Positions 22,203 to 28,817 of a stretch of DNA of 63,814 nt are shown piece after piece. The notes beneath the pieces were generated by a model. That model was not told where the DNA came from and made no database searches. It saw nothing but the letters and a program-made list of their open reading frames with translations. Every line of letters begins with the position of its first letter. Positions within the stretch are counted from its first letter, which is position 1. Position numbers and translations under genes: made by a program. The stretch comes from a virus: positions 1 through 63,814 of the IMG/VR virus record IMGVR_UViG_3300025449_000447, one strand, 5' to 3'.

Positions 22203-22491
22203 ACGTGGATTATTTGCAGCACTTGCACTGGCGCCTGTTATGGCTGTCGAGGCATTTGCAAAGCCAAAGCCCGAGGGCGAGCCTCACAGTTCACAAAACT
22301 CTCTTGTATTGTCAGGAACTAAAAAACAAACCAAACCTGCTGTTAGTAGTGCAAATGGTATGTTTTTAACATTGGATGGCGGCTGGGGCGCCAATGATCC
22401 AGACAAACAGGTTTCAATGGCTGTCGGTCAAGATGGCAATCTTTGGTTGAAGTCCAAGGGTGGCGATTGGAAGCGTGTGGTGACAGAATGA
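22195..22491 (+). CDS. Exported small protein with Tat-like signal peptide
   Basis: 98 residues. The N-terminus MNRRGLFAALALAPVMAVEA has a twin arginine, a hydrophobic core of about 15 residues and an Ala-x-Ala-like end, so it reads as a signal peptide, possibly Tat. The mature part contains FLTLDGGWGANDPDKQVSMA and VGQDGNLWLKSKGGDWKRVV, short beta repeats. An exported phage protein would act in the periplasm or on the envelope (inference). Confidence 0.6.
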   Translation: MNRRGLFAALALAPVMAVEAFAKPKPEGEPHSSQNSLVLSGTKKQTKPAVSSANGMFLTLDGGWGANDPDKQVSMAVGQDGNLWLKSKGGDWKRVVTE

Positions 22492-22757
22492 AAGTATACA
22501 TTGATGACTACAATGTGATGTGGTGTGGAACAGATGATATTCCCCGTGGTGTCGGTGACCACACCAATATTATTGATTGGGACCTTGTTAAGGATACTGA
22601 TTGGGAAGCATGTAGCTACGGTAAAGACTACAAGCCTCCGATTGCAGAAATATCTGAAGAAGACTACGCTAAGTTCCACGAGGCATGTGAGACGATCAAT
22701 CAAATTATAGATAAAGTATATCAACTGAGAACAGAGTATTGTGATGCGGAAGATTAA
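22488..22757 (+). CDS. Hypothetical acidic protein
   Basis: 89 residues from ATG 22488 (ATGA overlap with the exported-protein gene). MKVYIDDYNVMWCGTDDIPR is followed by an acidic helical C-terminus. Not recognised. Confidence 0.55.
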   Translation: MKVYIDDYNVMWCGTDDIPRGVGDHTNIIDWDLVKDTDWEACSYGKDYKPPIAEISEEDYAKFHEACETINQIIDKVYQLRTEYCDAED

Positions 22758-23022
22758 TGTAACAAAAAGAACCATGACCCTTGAAGAAGAGGAGCGGCTG
22801 TATGGCTACCTCGAGGGTAAACACTGTGCTCTCGACGAGCAGCGTGATGGTGCAAATTTCTATATGAATATGCAGATGTGGTTCAGCGGTAACAGGAATA
22901 TCTGGCGTTCCTTCCGCGAGGGCTACCTGAAACACACCAAGGGTCGTGCTCCAAGGAAATTTGACCAGAGCTGGCGTAACGTTCCTCGCCCAGCCAATCC
23001 CCCAGCTGTAGGAAGCTTCTGA
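22744..23022 (+). CDS. Hypothetical basic protein
   Basis: 92 residues from ATG 22744 (an internal ATG at 22774 is possible). The middle ALDEQRDGANFYMNMQMWF is followed by a basic, Pro-rich tail. It overlaps the preceding gene by 14 bases and the glycosylase start by one base. Not recognised. Confidence 0.52.
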   Translation: MRKINVTKRTMTLEEEERLYGYLEGKHCALDEQRDGANFYMNMQMWFSGNRNIWRSFREGYLKHTKGRAPRKFDQSWRNVPRPANPPAVGSF

Positions 23023-23411
23023 TGAGAGAAGATCTGATGGTCCAGCAACAGATTGATGGCCCATGGCAACATATGGTCGGAGTCATGATGCTGAACCTGA
23101 CTGATCGAAAGGTAGTAAAACAGATACTGCCACAGTTTCTTGAACGCTGGCCAACACCAGAGGCTCTACTTCGCAGCCGCATCATTGATATAGAAGAGAT
23201 GATTAAGCCTCTGGGCCTCTACCGTCGGCGTGCAAAGGCGATCTATCGGATGAGCATAGACTTCCTAAGCTGGGATGGTAAGGACGCTACACAGCTTCAT
23301 GGTATCGGTCAGTATGGTTCGGAGAGTTATCGCATCTTCTTTCTTGGCGAGACCCTCGAGCCACAAGATAAGGAATTAAAAAAATACATGCTTGACATTA
23401 ATACCAAATGA
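23022..23411 (+). CDS. HhH-GPD DNA glycosylase, MBD4-like
   Basis: 129 residues, only the compact catalytic core. WQHMVGVMMLNLTDRKVV (15-32), FLERWPTPEALL (39-50), KPLGLYRRRAKAI (62-74), the helix-hairpin-helix LHGIGQYGSESYRIF (92-106) and PQDKELKKY with candidate catalytic Asp116 match the MBD4 glycosylase domain in order. MBD4 removes T or U opposite G. No iron-sulfur cysteines and no lyase lysine in the hairpin, so a monofunctional glycosylase is expected. Role in phage unknown: mismatch repair, or action on modified or host DNA. Confidence 0.8.
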   Translation: MREDLMVQQQIDGPWQHMVGVMMLNLTDRKVVKQILPQFLERWPTPEALLRSRIIDIEEMIKPLGLYRRRAKAIYRMSIDFLSWDGKDATQLHGIGQYGSESYRIFFLGETLEPQDKELKKYMLDINTK

Positions 23412-23420
23412 GGGTATGAT
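23392..23420 (+). promoter_or_regulatory. Sigma70-type promoter
   Basis: TTGACA (23392-23397), 17-base spacer, TATGAT (23415-23420). The -35 box is inside the end of the glycosylase gene. It drives the 57-residue gene and the GIY-YIG gene. Confidence 0.78.
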
Positions 23421-23426
23421 GTTGAA

Positions 23427-23600
23427 ATGATGAAACATGACCTTATCCCAATGATCGTTCTCTACTGTCGCGCCAAGAATCTGATCCTGAGTGATTATCT
23501 CCAGGGTCTCTTTGGTGGTTTGACTGATGAGAATATGCCCAAAAATTTCCTCGCGATGCAGCTGAAGTATCACGAGGATTGGTTAAACAAAGGTGTATGA
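23427..23600 (+). CDS. 57-residue hypothetical protein
   Basis: A 57-codon frame from ATG 23427 (or 23430), just 6 bases after a -10 box, so the transcript would be nearly leaderless unless the start lies further in. Helical, with YHEDWLNKGV at the end. The 3' end overlaps the next gene's ATG. Not recognised. Confidence 0.5.
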   Translation: MMKHDLIPMIVLYCRAKNLILSDYLQGLFGGLTDENMPKNFLAMQLKYHEDWLNKGV

Positions 23601-24286
23601 TGTTTGATAAACCTACGGCTGAGTTTTTCGAGACTCTTGGTCAGTACGTATACATGTATAGCAGCAAAGATGAGATACTGTATATTGGCAAGGGTGTAAA
23701 CGATCGTTGCCTCTTTCATCTAAAGGACAAAGGTTTTGAATATGAAGACTGCTATATAGTCGGTCGTAATCTTGAGAGCTTTAATGATAAACCATCACTA
23801 CTGTTTGAATCTTATCTGATTAAGAACTATAATCCAACCCATAATGCAGTTTCTGGCCATTACAAGGAGTGTTTCGATATGGTCTCTCTTGCCTCTCTCT
23901 ATTCTGAATTTAAATCTACACAACACGATAACTTCGAAACTCTGCCCGATTGGTATATTGAAGACTATCATCTAATCAAGGGCAACATTAGGGAAGTATC
24001 GATAGCAAAAGATAAATTCACTGTAATAAGTACTGCTAATTCTGGCGTTTATATTCATATCATTGTATCTTCTGTTGATAGTTCCACTCAAGTTCTTCTT
24101 GAGATGTCAAACTATTTTACCAATAAACCAAATAAAATTATTGAAACTAGAGAGAAACTCTTTCATTGGCTCAAAGCCTGTGGTAAAAAAGAAATAACTG
24201 AAGATAAGAATCAGTTAAAAATTTATGTTAACTGCGATTCTCCTAACGAAGCTGCTGTCCTCTTTTCTGAATTTTTTGGAGTCTGA
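23597..24286 (+). CDS. GIY-YIG domain protein
   Basis: 229 residues. Residues 16-45 (GQYVYMYSSKDEILYIGKGV, then a conserved Arg and His) form a GIY-YIG nuclease core of the type in which the first motif is YVY and the second YIG. FESYLIKNYNPTHN carries the Glu and Asn expected further on. The C-terminal half is unassigned. It could be a stand-alone homing or host-DNA-degrading nuclease. It starts inside the stop of the previous gene. Confidence 0.72.
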   Translation: MMFDKPTAEFFETLGQYVYMYSSKDEILYIGKGVNDRCLFHLKDKGFEYEDCYIVGRNLESFNDKPSLLFESYLIKNYNPTHNAVSGHYKECFDMVSLASLYSEFKSTQHDNFETLPDWYIEDYHLIKGNIREVSIAKDKFTVISTANSGVYIHIIVSSVDSSTQVLLEMSNYFTNKPNKIIETREKLFHWLKACGKKEITEDKNQLKIYVNCDSPNEAAVLFSEFFGV

Positions 24287-24288
24287 TC

Positions 24289-24876
24289 ATGCCTAATTGG
24301 TGTTATAACTATGCTACCTTCTCTCATAAAGATCCAGAACAGGTCAAGCGTCTGGTAAATGCTGTTAAAGAACACAATCTCTTTACCGAGTTTGTTCCCT
24401 GCCCATCTGAGATTATGGAACATGTTGAAGAGGGCGAGAATTATAATGAACGATGCGAGGCTAAAGCTAAGAGTAATCTAGAGAAGTATGGTTACTCTGG
24501 CTGGTATGACTGGAACTGTGGTAACTGGGGAACTAAGTGGGATATCGGCAATCCTGATGTCTATGAAGAGAGTGATGGCTCAGCTGTATGCTCTTTTGAT
24601 ACTGCTTGGGGACCTCCGATTGCTTTCTATGAAAAGATGGTAGACATGGGCTGGGAAGTCGATGCCGAATATACAGAAGAGGGTATGGGGTTCGTTGGTT
24701 ACTTTACAAATGAAGAGGGTGACGAATGTTTTGACTTAAACTTTGATGCTTTTGACGAAGATTGGAAAGATAATTTTCCCGAGCGTCTTCATGAACGTAT
24801 TCAATATCAGTATGATGACTGGTTAGAATGGCAGGAAGAAGAGAATAAAACATTTAAAGATGAGATTGGGTGTTAA
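24289..24876 (+). CDS. Api92-like protein with ferredoxin-like fold
   Basis: 195 residues. MPNWCYN at the start and WDIGNPDVYEESDGSAVCSF, WGPPIAFYEKMVDMGW, GFVGYF are features of the DUF1281/Api92-like family found on phages and plasmids. Very acidic C-terminus. Function unknown. It starts 2 bases after the GIY-YIG gene. Confidence 0.7.
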   Translation: MPNWCYNYATFSHKDPEQVKRLVNAVKEHNLFTEFVPCPSEIMEHVEEGENYNERCEAKAKSNLEKYGYSGWYDWNCGNWGTKWDIGNPDVYEESDGSAVCSFDTAWGPPIAFYEKMVDMGWEVDAEYTEEGMGFVGYFTNEEGDECFDLNFDAFDEDWKDNFPERLHERIQYQYDDWLEWQEEENKTFKDEIGC

Positions 24877-24878
24877 GA

Positions 24879-26000
24879 ATGGCTCGTCGTCCAGCATTAA
24901 TTAAACGAAAAGCAAAGACCGTTCGAAAGACTCATAGTGAGGTTTTCCTGGTCAATCGTAAATATCTGGGCGACGAGCCTGAGAATGTGGTTACTCGCGC
25001 AGATCTTCTCAATGCTACCAACTGGTATGGTATCATGTGCGACCGAGAGGATGCTCGCGAGTACTTACATACTTGGCTGATGGAGGTAGGTCAGGGAGAA
25101 CTGGCCAAGGGTATCAAAAAGATTCCTGATACCTGGATTCCCTTTCATGTGGCTTGGCAGTGCCGTATCGCCAGTAAACATAAGAGAGTCCTTGAGGCTG
25201 ATGCTTATGACCGCATGATTCGCGACATCAAGTATGCGATCTCTAAGGGTTCAAATGATGAGCCTGAGGAAAAACCAAAGGCAGCTGTCGTATCTATTCA
25301 GGATCGCATGCGCGAGAAGCTCAGTGATATCATTGGTGATATTGAGGCTCTGATTGATTCAGGCGAAACATTTTCATTATACGACTGGCTAAAGACCAAC
25401 GAGGTTCCAGCTGCGTATGCCTCTAAGATTGCTGACTATTATCGTCCCATCGAGACAGAGATGCGTCTAGCATTGATTCCTAAAGGTCAGGATGGTTATC
25501 TAGATGGGTATGAGAACTGGACCAAGTTACAGATCCGTGCACGAGCTGAGTTTTATGGCAAGATTATGTCAGATGCTGAACGCTACGGTGATGTGACTAA
25601 GAAGGTTCGTAAGCCTCGCAAGCCTCGTGCAGTATCGGTTGACAAGAAGCTGCAGCACCTTCGCTACCTAAAGGAGAGCAATGAGTTTAAGCTCGCATCA
25701 GTAGCTCCAGAGAAGATCCTCGGAGCCTCAGAGGTCTGGTTGTTTAATGTGAAGTATAAGGTCTTTACAGTCCTTCGAGCACTAGACCGTGGCGGTCTTG
25801 ATGTGAATAGGTCAACCATCACAAAATATGACGAGAAAACCAGTCAGTCTAAGAAGGGCGGACGTAAGCCAGAATTGGTGCTTGACAAAATCCAGAATGG
25901 AGGTAAGATAATGCTAAGGAAAGTCTTAGACGATCTTAAGCCAGACGGAAAGATTCAAGATCGTCTTAACGAACATGTAATTATTTTGAAGGTCGTATGA
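24879..26000 (+). CDS. Hypothetical protein (373 residues)
   Basis: 373 residues, basic N- and C-terminal parts flanking an acidic linker near residue 130. The middle contains a Lys/Arg/Pro segment (KKVRKPRKPR, about residue 245) that could contact nucleic acid. No known motif recognised. It starts 2 bases after the Api92-like gene. Confidence 0.6.
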   Translation: MARRPALIKRKAKTVRKTHSEVFLVNRKYLGDEPENVVTRADLLNATNWYGIMCDREDAREYLHTWLMEVGQGELAKGIKKIPDTWIPFHVAWQCRIASKHKRVLEADAYDRMIRDIKYAISKGSNDEPEEKPKAAVVSIQDRMREKLSDIIGDIEALIDSGETFSLYDWLKTNEVPAAYASKIADYYRPIETEMRLALIPKGQDGYLDGYENWTKLQIRARAEFYGKIMSDAERYGDVTKKVRKPRKPRAVSVDKKLQHLRYLKESNEFKLASVAPEKILGASEVWLFNVKYKVFTVLRALDRGGLDVNRSTITKYDEKTSQSKKGGRKPELVLDKIQNGGKIMLRKVLDDLKPDGKIQDRLNEHVIILKVV

Positions 26001-26440
26001 TGAAACCAGTAAATAAGTTTTTTGATGATGAGCATATCGCAAAGATTGAAGAAAAATACAATGCTAAGTATGTCATTGATACTTGTCTTAAATCTCTGGG
26101 CGGTTCTTGGGTAAATTCTCCTGCTGCAATTTTTTATACAGAAGAACCACACCCTGAAGGCTCAAACTACATGGCTCTGTATTGGTCAGATATTCACAAT
26201 GGGTGGATGATCACGAATGCTATCAAAGCTATCGAGGGTCAGTTTGGTGGCTTTCTGTTTGAAGATGGTGAGCTAGTCCATAGTCGTTTTCGGCACGATT
26301 GTTTCGTTCATCGCGGAGCAATGGTAGATGGTGGTCGTGACTACTTTAAATCGTCTGCAAATGTTGAAGGCGCAAGACGAATTAGTTTTAAAATTGAAAA
26401 AGATCAGATTGTAGAGGTGCAAAATGAAAGAGCTGCTTGA
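25997..26440 (+). CDS. Hypothetical protein
   Basis: 147 residues, one globular alpha/beta domain with aromatic-rich strands (YMALYWSDIHNGWMITNAIK). ATGA overlap with the preceding gene and a 17-base overlap with the next. Not recognised. Confidence 0.58.
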   Translation: MMKPVNKFFDDEHIAKIEEKYNAKYVIDTCLKSLGGSWVNSPAAIFYTEEPHPEGSNYMALYWSDIHNGWMITNAIKAIEGQFGGFLFEDGELVHSRFRHDCFVHRGAMVDGGRDYFKSSANVEGARRISFKIEKDQIVEVQNERAA

Positions 26441-26792
26441 TGCTTATTACCAAGAACGCCGCCAGAATGAAGCTCTGAAAGGCAATATCGCATTGCTACA
26501 GGCTGAGCTGAAGCGTGTTAAAGAAAACTACGACTATGTTGTTCATATGAGCCAGAACTATAAAGATATTAGCGAAGAAGAAAAACAGGCTGAAATTGAT
26601 GAAGGAAAAATTGCCGTCCATAATATATCGAAACCAAAATATGTTATTGGTTCTGGCGCAGTTCCTTTCTCAGTAACTGGTGTTGATGCCAGCCAGCATG
26701 CACCTAAAGGAAACATCAATACTAGCTTGGTTGATTATGAGTATGATACTGGTCATGTAATTCCTCGTGACGATTCACATAATTGGGGTTGA
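26424..26792 (+). CDS. Hypothetical protein with N-terminal coiled coil
   Basis: 122 residues. The first 45 (RRQNEALKGNIALLQAELKR and following) form a probable coiled coil; the remainder is a low-complexity polar tail with histidines. Not recognised. Confidence 0.55.
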   Translation: MKELLDAYYQERRQNEALKGNIALLQAELKRVKENYDYVVHMSQNYKDISEEEKQAEIDEGKIAVHNISKPKYVIGSGAVPFSVTGVDASQHAPKGNINTSLVDYEYDTGHVIPRDDSHNWG

Positions 26793-26793
26793 T

Positions 26794-26910
26794 ATGATTC
26801 CTAGCTGGTATAAAATCTACACACGCATCATTGACAATACTATAAAGATAGTTTGGTTGATATTACTGATAACATGGCTGCTTGATGGCGCCAAATTGCT
26901 TGTAAAATAA
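26794..26910 (+). CDS. 38-residue membrane micro-protein
   Basis: A 38-codon frame one base after the preceding stop, with one clear transmembrane helix (IKIVWLILLITWLLDGAKLL) and a basic N-terminal half. It ends one base before the -35 box of the tmRNA promoter. Confidence 0.5.
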   Translation: MIPSWYKIYTRIIDNTIKIVWLILLITWLLDGAKLLVK

Positions 26911-26911
26911 C

Positions 26912-26942
26912 TTGACTTTTTACCCAATGTAGGCTATAAATA
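26912..26942 (+). promoter_or_regulatory. tmRNA promoter: sigma70-type with overlapping T4 late octamer
   Basis: TTGACT (26912-26917), 17-base spacer, TATAAA (26935-26940). The -10 box extends to an exact TATAAATA (26935-26942), the T4 late-promoter consensus. The RNA might therefore be made both early and late. Confidence 0.7.
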
Positions 26943-26944
26943 AT

Positions 26945-27268
26945 ATGCGATGGTCGTTGACGTTATACGGCATAAGCACACTGGACTCGGGGGCGGTACC
27001 CGACGCCTCCACCATAGATACATGGTGCTGTTACCAATTAAGGTGTAAGGATGCCATCAAAAAGAACGTACAGCTCCGTTCTGGCAAATCGTCATCATGT
27101 ATCTTTGCTGGGGGCGAAATAGGATCGACAGGTGTGATAAAGGTATTACTGAGATCATAGCAAACGTCATAGATGCAAACGATAATGCACCTATCGCTAT
27201 GGCACTAGCTGCCTAAGCATGAGCTTTTGGTAGTTTTGGCTTGGAAACAGAACAAAACTACCGTCAAT
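26945..27268 (+). ncRNA. ssrA: Circularly permuted (two-piece, alpha-type) tmRNA
   Basis: The gene has the acceptor piece first and the coding piece second. Acceptor piece: T-arm TCGGG/CCCGA (26987-27003), then CGCCTCC-A-CCA ending at 27014. About 95 bases of intervening sequence follow. The coding piece starts GGGGGCG (27110-27116), which pairs with CGCCTCC over 7 bp and includes the G3-U70 pair recognised by alanyl-tRNA synthetase. AAATAGGATCGACAGG follows as in alphaproteobacterial tmRNA. The tag frame encodes ANDNAPIAMALAA then TAA. GGTAGTTTTG/CAAAACTACC (27229-27238, 27253-27262) forms a 10-bp hairpin. TTGACG (26957-26962) can pair with CGTCAA (27262-27267) to join the pieces. Outer ends are approximate. 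Confidence 0.9.
27175..27216 (+). other. tmRNA proteolysis-tag reading frame
   Basis: The resume codon is taken as GCA 27175, preceded by TAG plus two bases as in E. coli tmRNA. It reads ANDNAPIAMALAA and stops at TAA. The AND start and the ALAA end, a ClpXP-type degron, are typical. An in-frame GCA also occurs at 27160, five codons earlier, so a longer tag is possible. Confidence 0.85.
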
Positions 27269-27719
27269 AACAACTTCGTTGATGTAATACTAATCCATTA
27301 ACTGAAATTATTTTTTTACAATTCAAACAACATACCTTTTTTTGTTGTTTTCCTTGCATTGGATTTTTACCATTTCGGCTTTGTTCTTTTCTTTTTTCTA
27401 TTAAATGTTCTTTCATTCCAGGCATTTTCCACATATTTAATATTTTATTTTTTTGTTGTTCTTTATTTTTAGGTAATTTATTCATATGCCAAGAATTTCT
27501 TTTACCATTTTCCGACATGGTTAACGATATAATTTTTTCTTTATCTATCATTTTAGATAAACCAAGCCAAGCAATTCTATCGTATTCATTACCATGTTGT
27601 TCCCATAATTTTTTGTGCGCTTCTGCGTGCTCTTCTACAGTTAAAAGAACAATATTAGATGGATCGTCCGATCCACCAGCGTGTTTAGGAATTATGTGAT
27701 GTTTGTGATAAATAACCAT
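27264..27719 (-). CDS. HNH homing endonuclease
   Basis: 151 residues from the ATG at 27719 (AAAGGAAA just upstream); longer in-frame starts exist at 27740 and 27773. HKHHIIPKHAGGSDDPSNIV followed by EEHAEAHKKLW is the HNH active site of free-standing phage homing enzymes. The C-terminus has a CLNC...HQRSC zinc finger. It is convergent with the tmRNA gene and its stop codon overlaps the tmRNA 3' end. TATAAATA at 27784-27777 on the same strand is a fitting late promoter. Confidence 0.85.
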   Translation of the reverse strand: MVIYHKHHIIPKHAGGSDDPSNIVLLTVEEHAEAHKKLWEQHGNEYDRIAWLGLSKMIDKEKIISLTMSENGKRNSWHMNKLPKNKEQQKNKILNMWKMPGMKEHLIEKRKEQSRNGKNPMQGKQQKKVCCLNCKKIISVNGLVLHQRSCY

Positions 27720-27776
27720 GCTGTGTTTCCTTTCTAACATAGAGTCAGTGGGATTGCCCTCCGCGACTGACAATAT

Positions 27777-27784
27777 TATTTATA
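27777..27784 (-). promoter_or_regulatory. T4-type late promoter for the HNH gene
   Basis: Exact TATAAATA on the minus strand, 58 bases before the chosen HNH start. The late-promoter octamer also precedes minus-strand virion genes at 36644-36651. Confidence 0.6.
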
Positions 27785-27808
27785 ATATATTATCTTCAAG
27801 GAACCAAA

Positions 27809-27991
27809 ATGCAAAAGTTAGCACAATTTATTAGCGATTTTCACCATAAGATGTTTGCTTATGTTTCTGAACGTGCAAAGGCGAGCATATGGTTCGCTAT
27901 CCTTCTTTCATTCATGGCACTGTATGAAGTGTTTGAACATATCGTAATACCAGCTGCTCTATTGGTTTGGGCTTGGATGTCATGGTCATAA
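27809..27991 (+). CDS. 60-residue membrane protein
   Basis: 60 residues with an amphipathic N-terminus (KLAQFISDFHHKMFAYVSER) and a hydrophobic C-terminal half that spans the membrane once or twice (WFAILLSFMALYEVFEHIVI and PAALLVWAWM). AAGGA is before the ATG. With the overlapping 37-residue gene it forms a membrane-protein pair. Role unknown. Confidence 0.6.
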   Translation: MQKLAQFISDFHHKMFAYVSERAKASIWFAILLSFMALYEVFEHIVIPAALLVWAWMSWS

Positions 27992-28095
27992 CTCTATCAA
28001 CCTGTGGACCTATCGTTTTCGATACCATGTTTTGGTTATCTCTTGGGTTTTTTGTTACGACAGCAAGTCTTATAATCTTCGAAAAATACTTTTAA
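27982..28095 (+). CDS. 37-residue membrane micro-protein
   Basis: A 37-codon frame overlaps the end of the 60-residue membrane gene by 10 bases. Mostly hydrophobic (MFWLSLGFFVTTASLIIF), so a single transmembrane helix. It ends 1 base before the tRNA-Arg gene. Overlapping nested membrane genes are reminiscent of spanin or holin pairs, but no Cys lipobox is seen. Confidence 0.4.
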   Translation: MVITLSTCGPIVFDTMFWLSLGFFVTTASLIIFEKYF

Positions 28096-28096
28096 T

Positions 28097-28173
28097 GGTC
28101 TCTTAGCTCAGCAGGATAGAGCAACAGCCTTCTAAGCTGTGGGTCGCTGGTTCGAATCCAGCAGAGATCGCCA
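28097..28173 (+). tRNA. trnR: tRNA-Arg(UCU)
   Basis: 77 bases, a complete cloverleaf: acceptor GGTCTCT/AGAGATC, D-stem GCTC/GAGC, anticodon stem ACAGC/GCTGT with loop CTTCTAA (anticodon TCT at 28131-28133), T-arm GCTGG-TTCGAAT-CCAGC, discriminator G and encoded CCA. It reads AGA/AGG, which are frequent in this phage and usually rare in G+C-rich hosts. Confidence 0.95.
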
Positions 28174-28188
28174 TTATTCCTAGTTAAA

Positions 28189-28265
28189 GCTCGGGAAGCA
28201 TAAGCGGTATATGCCTGCGTCTCATAAACGTATTATAGTGGGTTCGAGTCCCACACCGAGCACCA
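28189..28265 (+). tRNA. tRNA with CAU anticodon (Met, or Ile2 if lysidine-modified)
   Basis: 77 bases: acceptor GCTCGGG/ACCGAGC with a G-A mismatch at the seventh pair, D-stem GCAT/ATGC, anticodon stem TGCGT/ACGTA with loop CTCATAA (anticodon 28223-28225), T-arm GTGGG-TTCGAGT-CCCAC, encoded CCA. Lack of the three G-C initiator pairs argues against an initiator. Phages often carry the CAU-Ile species to read AUA, which is common here; sequence alone does not separate Met from Ile2. Confidence 0.92.
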
Positions 28266-28302
28266 TTTTTTCGCTACCCCTACCATCATCAAAGGAGCAG
28301 TA

Positions 28303-28527
28303 ATGAAATTTGCATTCGACGTCGTTAAGTTTAATAATGAGATAGACAAGATGTGTAGAAACAATGTCGATTACATTGACGCAGTCGTAACTTGGTGCGA
28401 GAGAAACAATGTTGATGTAGAAGTTCTTGCTGGTGTAATCAAGAAAGATCCCGTAATTAAATCTAAACTTCAGGCTGATGCTGAGAATCTTAATTTCCTC
28501 AAAGGTGGAGCTAAGTTGCCGATATGA
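28303..28527 (+). CDS. 33: gp33-like late transcription coactivator
   Basis: 74 residues, a short helical protein: YIDAVVTWCERNNVDVEVLA, followed by VIKSKLQADAENLNFLK, the arrangement of T4-like gp33. gp33 bridges RNA polymerase and the sliding clamp at late promoters. Its position upstream of gp59 and gp32 matches T4 gene order. AAGGAG precedes the ATG. The presence of TATAAATA late promoters in the window fits. Confidence 0.75.
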   Translation: MKFAFDVVKFNNEIDKMCRNNVDYIDAVVTWCERNNVDVEVLAGVIKKDPVIKSKLQADAENLNFLKGGAKLPI

Positions 28528-28817
28528 TTGCAAAAGTAAAAGAAGTTGAATGCAGTCTTGATGATTTTGACGATTGGGATCTGAAAGACGAATTACAATC
28601 TCGTGGTTATGTTATTGATGGAGATCTTTCTGATTTTGAGGATTGGGAGATCTACGAAGAATTCGAGAAACGTAGACTTGGTAAACCCATTGAACCACTC
28701 GAAGATGCAATCTTTAAACTTTATGAAGAATGGTTAGCAGATGAAGGTGATAACGATCGTCGTTTTGATAAAGCACTGCGAGCATTTTTCTCAAAACAAC
28801 TTGATAAGAATTTATGA
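28524..28817 (+). CDS. Acidic hypothetical protein between gp33 and gp59
   Basis: 97 residues, very acidic. Two internal near-repeats, LDDFDDWDLKDELQSRGY and LSDFEDWEIYEEFEKRR, separated by about 20 residues indicate a duplicated helical unit. It sits at the position of T4 dsbA but is acidic, unlike that DNA-binding protein. ATGA overlaps with both neighbours. Confidence 0.6.
   Translation: MIAKVKEVECSLDDFDDWDLKDELQSRGYVIDGDLSDFEDWEIYEEFEKRRLGKPIEPLEDAIFKLYEEWLADEGDNDRRFDKALRAFFSKQLDKNL

Noticed and set aside
26945-27160. 71-codon frame on the plus strand
   Set aside because: It lies entirely across the tmRNA acceptor piece, intervening sequence and coding-piece start, has no ribosome binding site, and its composition is that of structured RNA.
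28222-28533. Minus-strand 103-codon frame over the tRNA and gene 33
   Set aside because: It is antisense to a tRNA and to gp33, with no ribosome binding site or recognisable domain.
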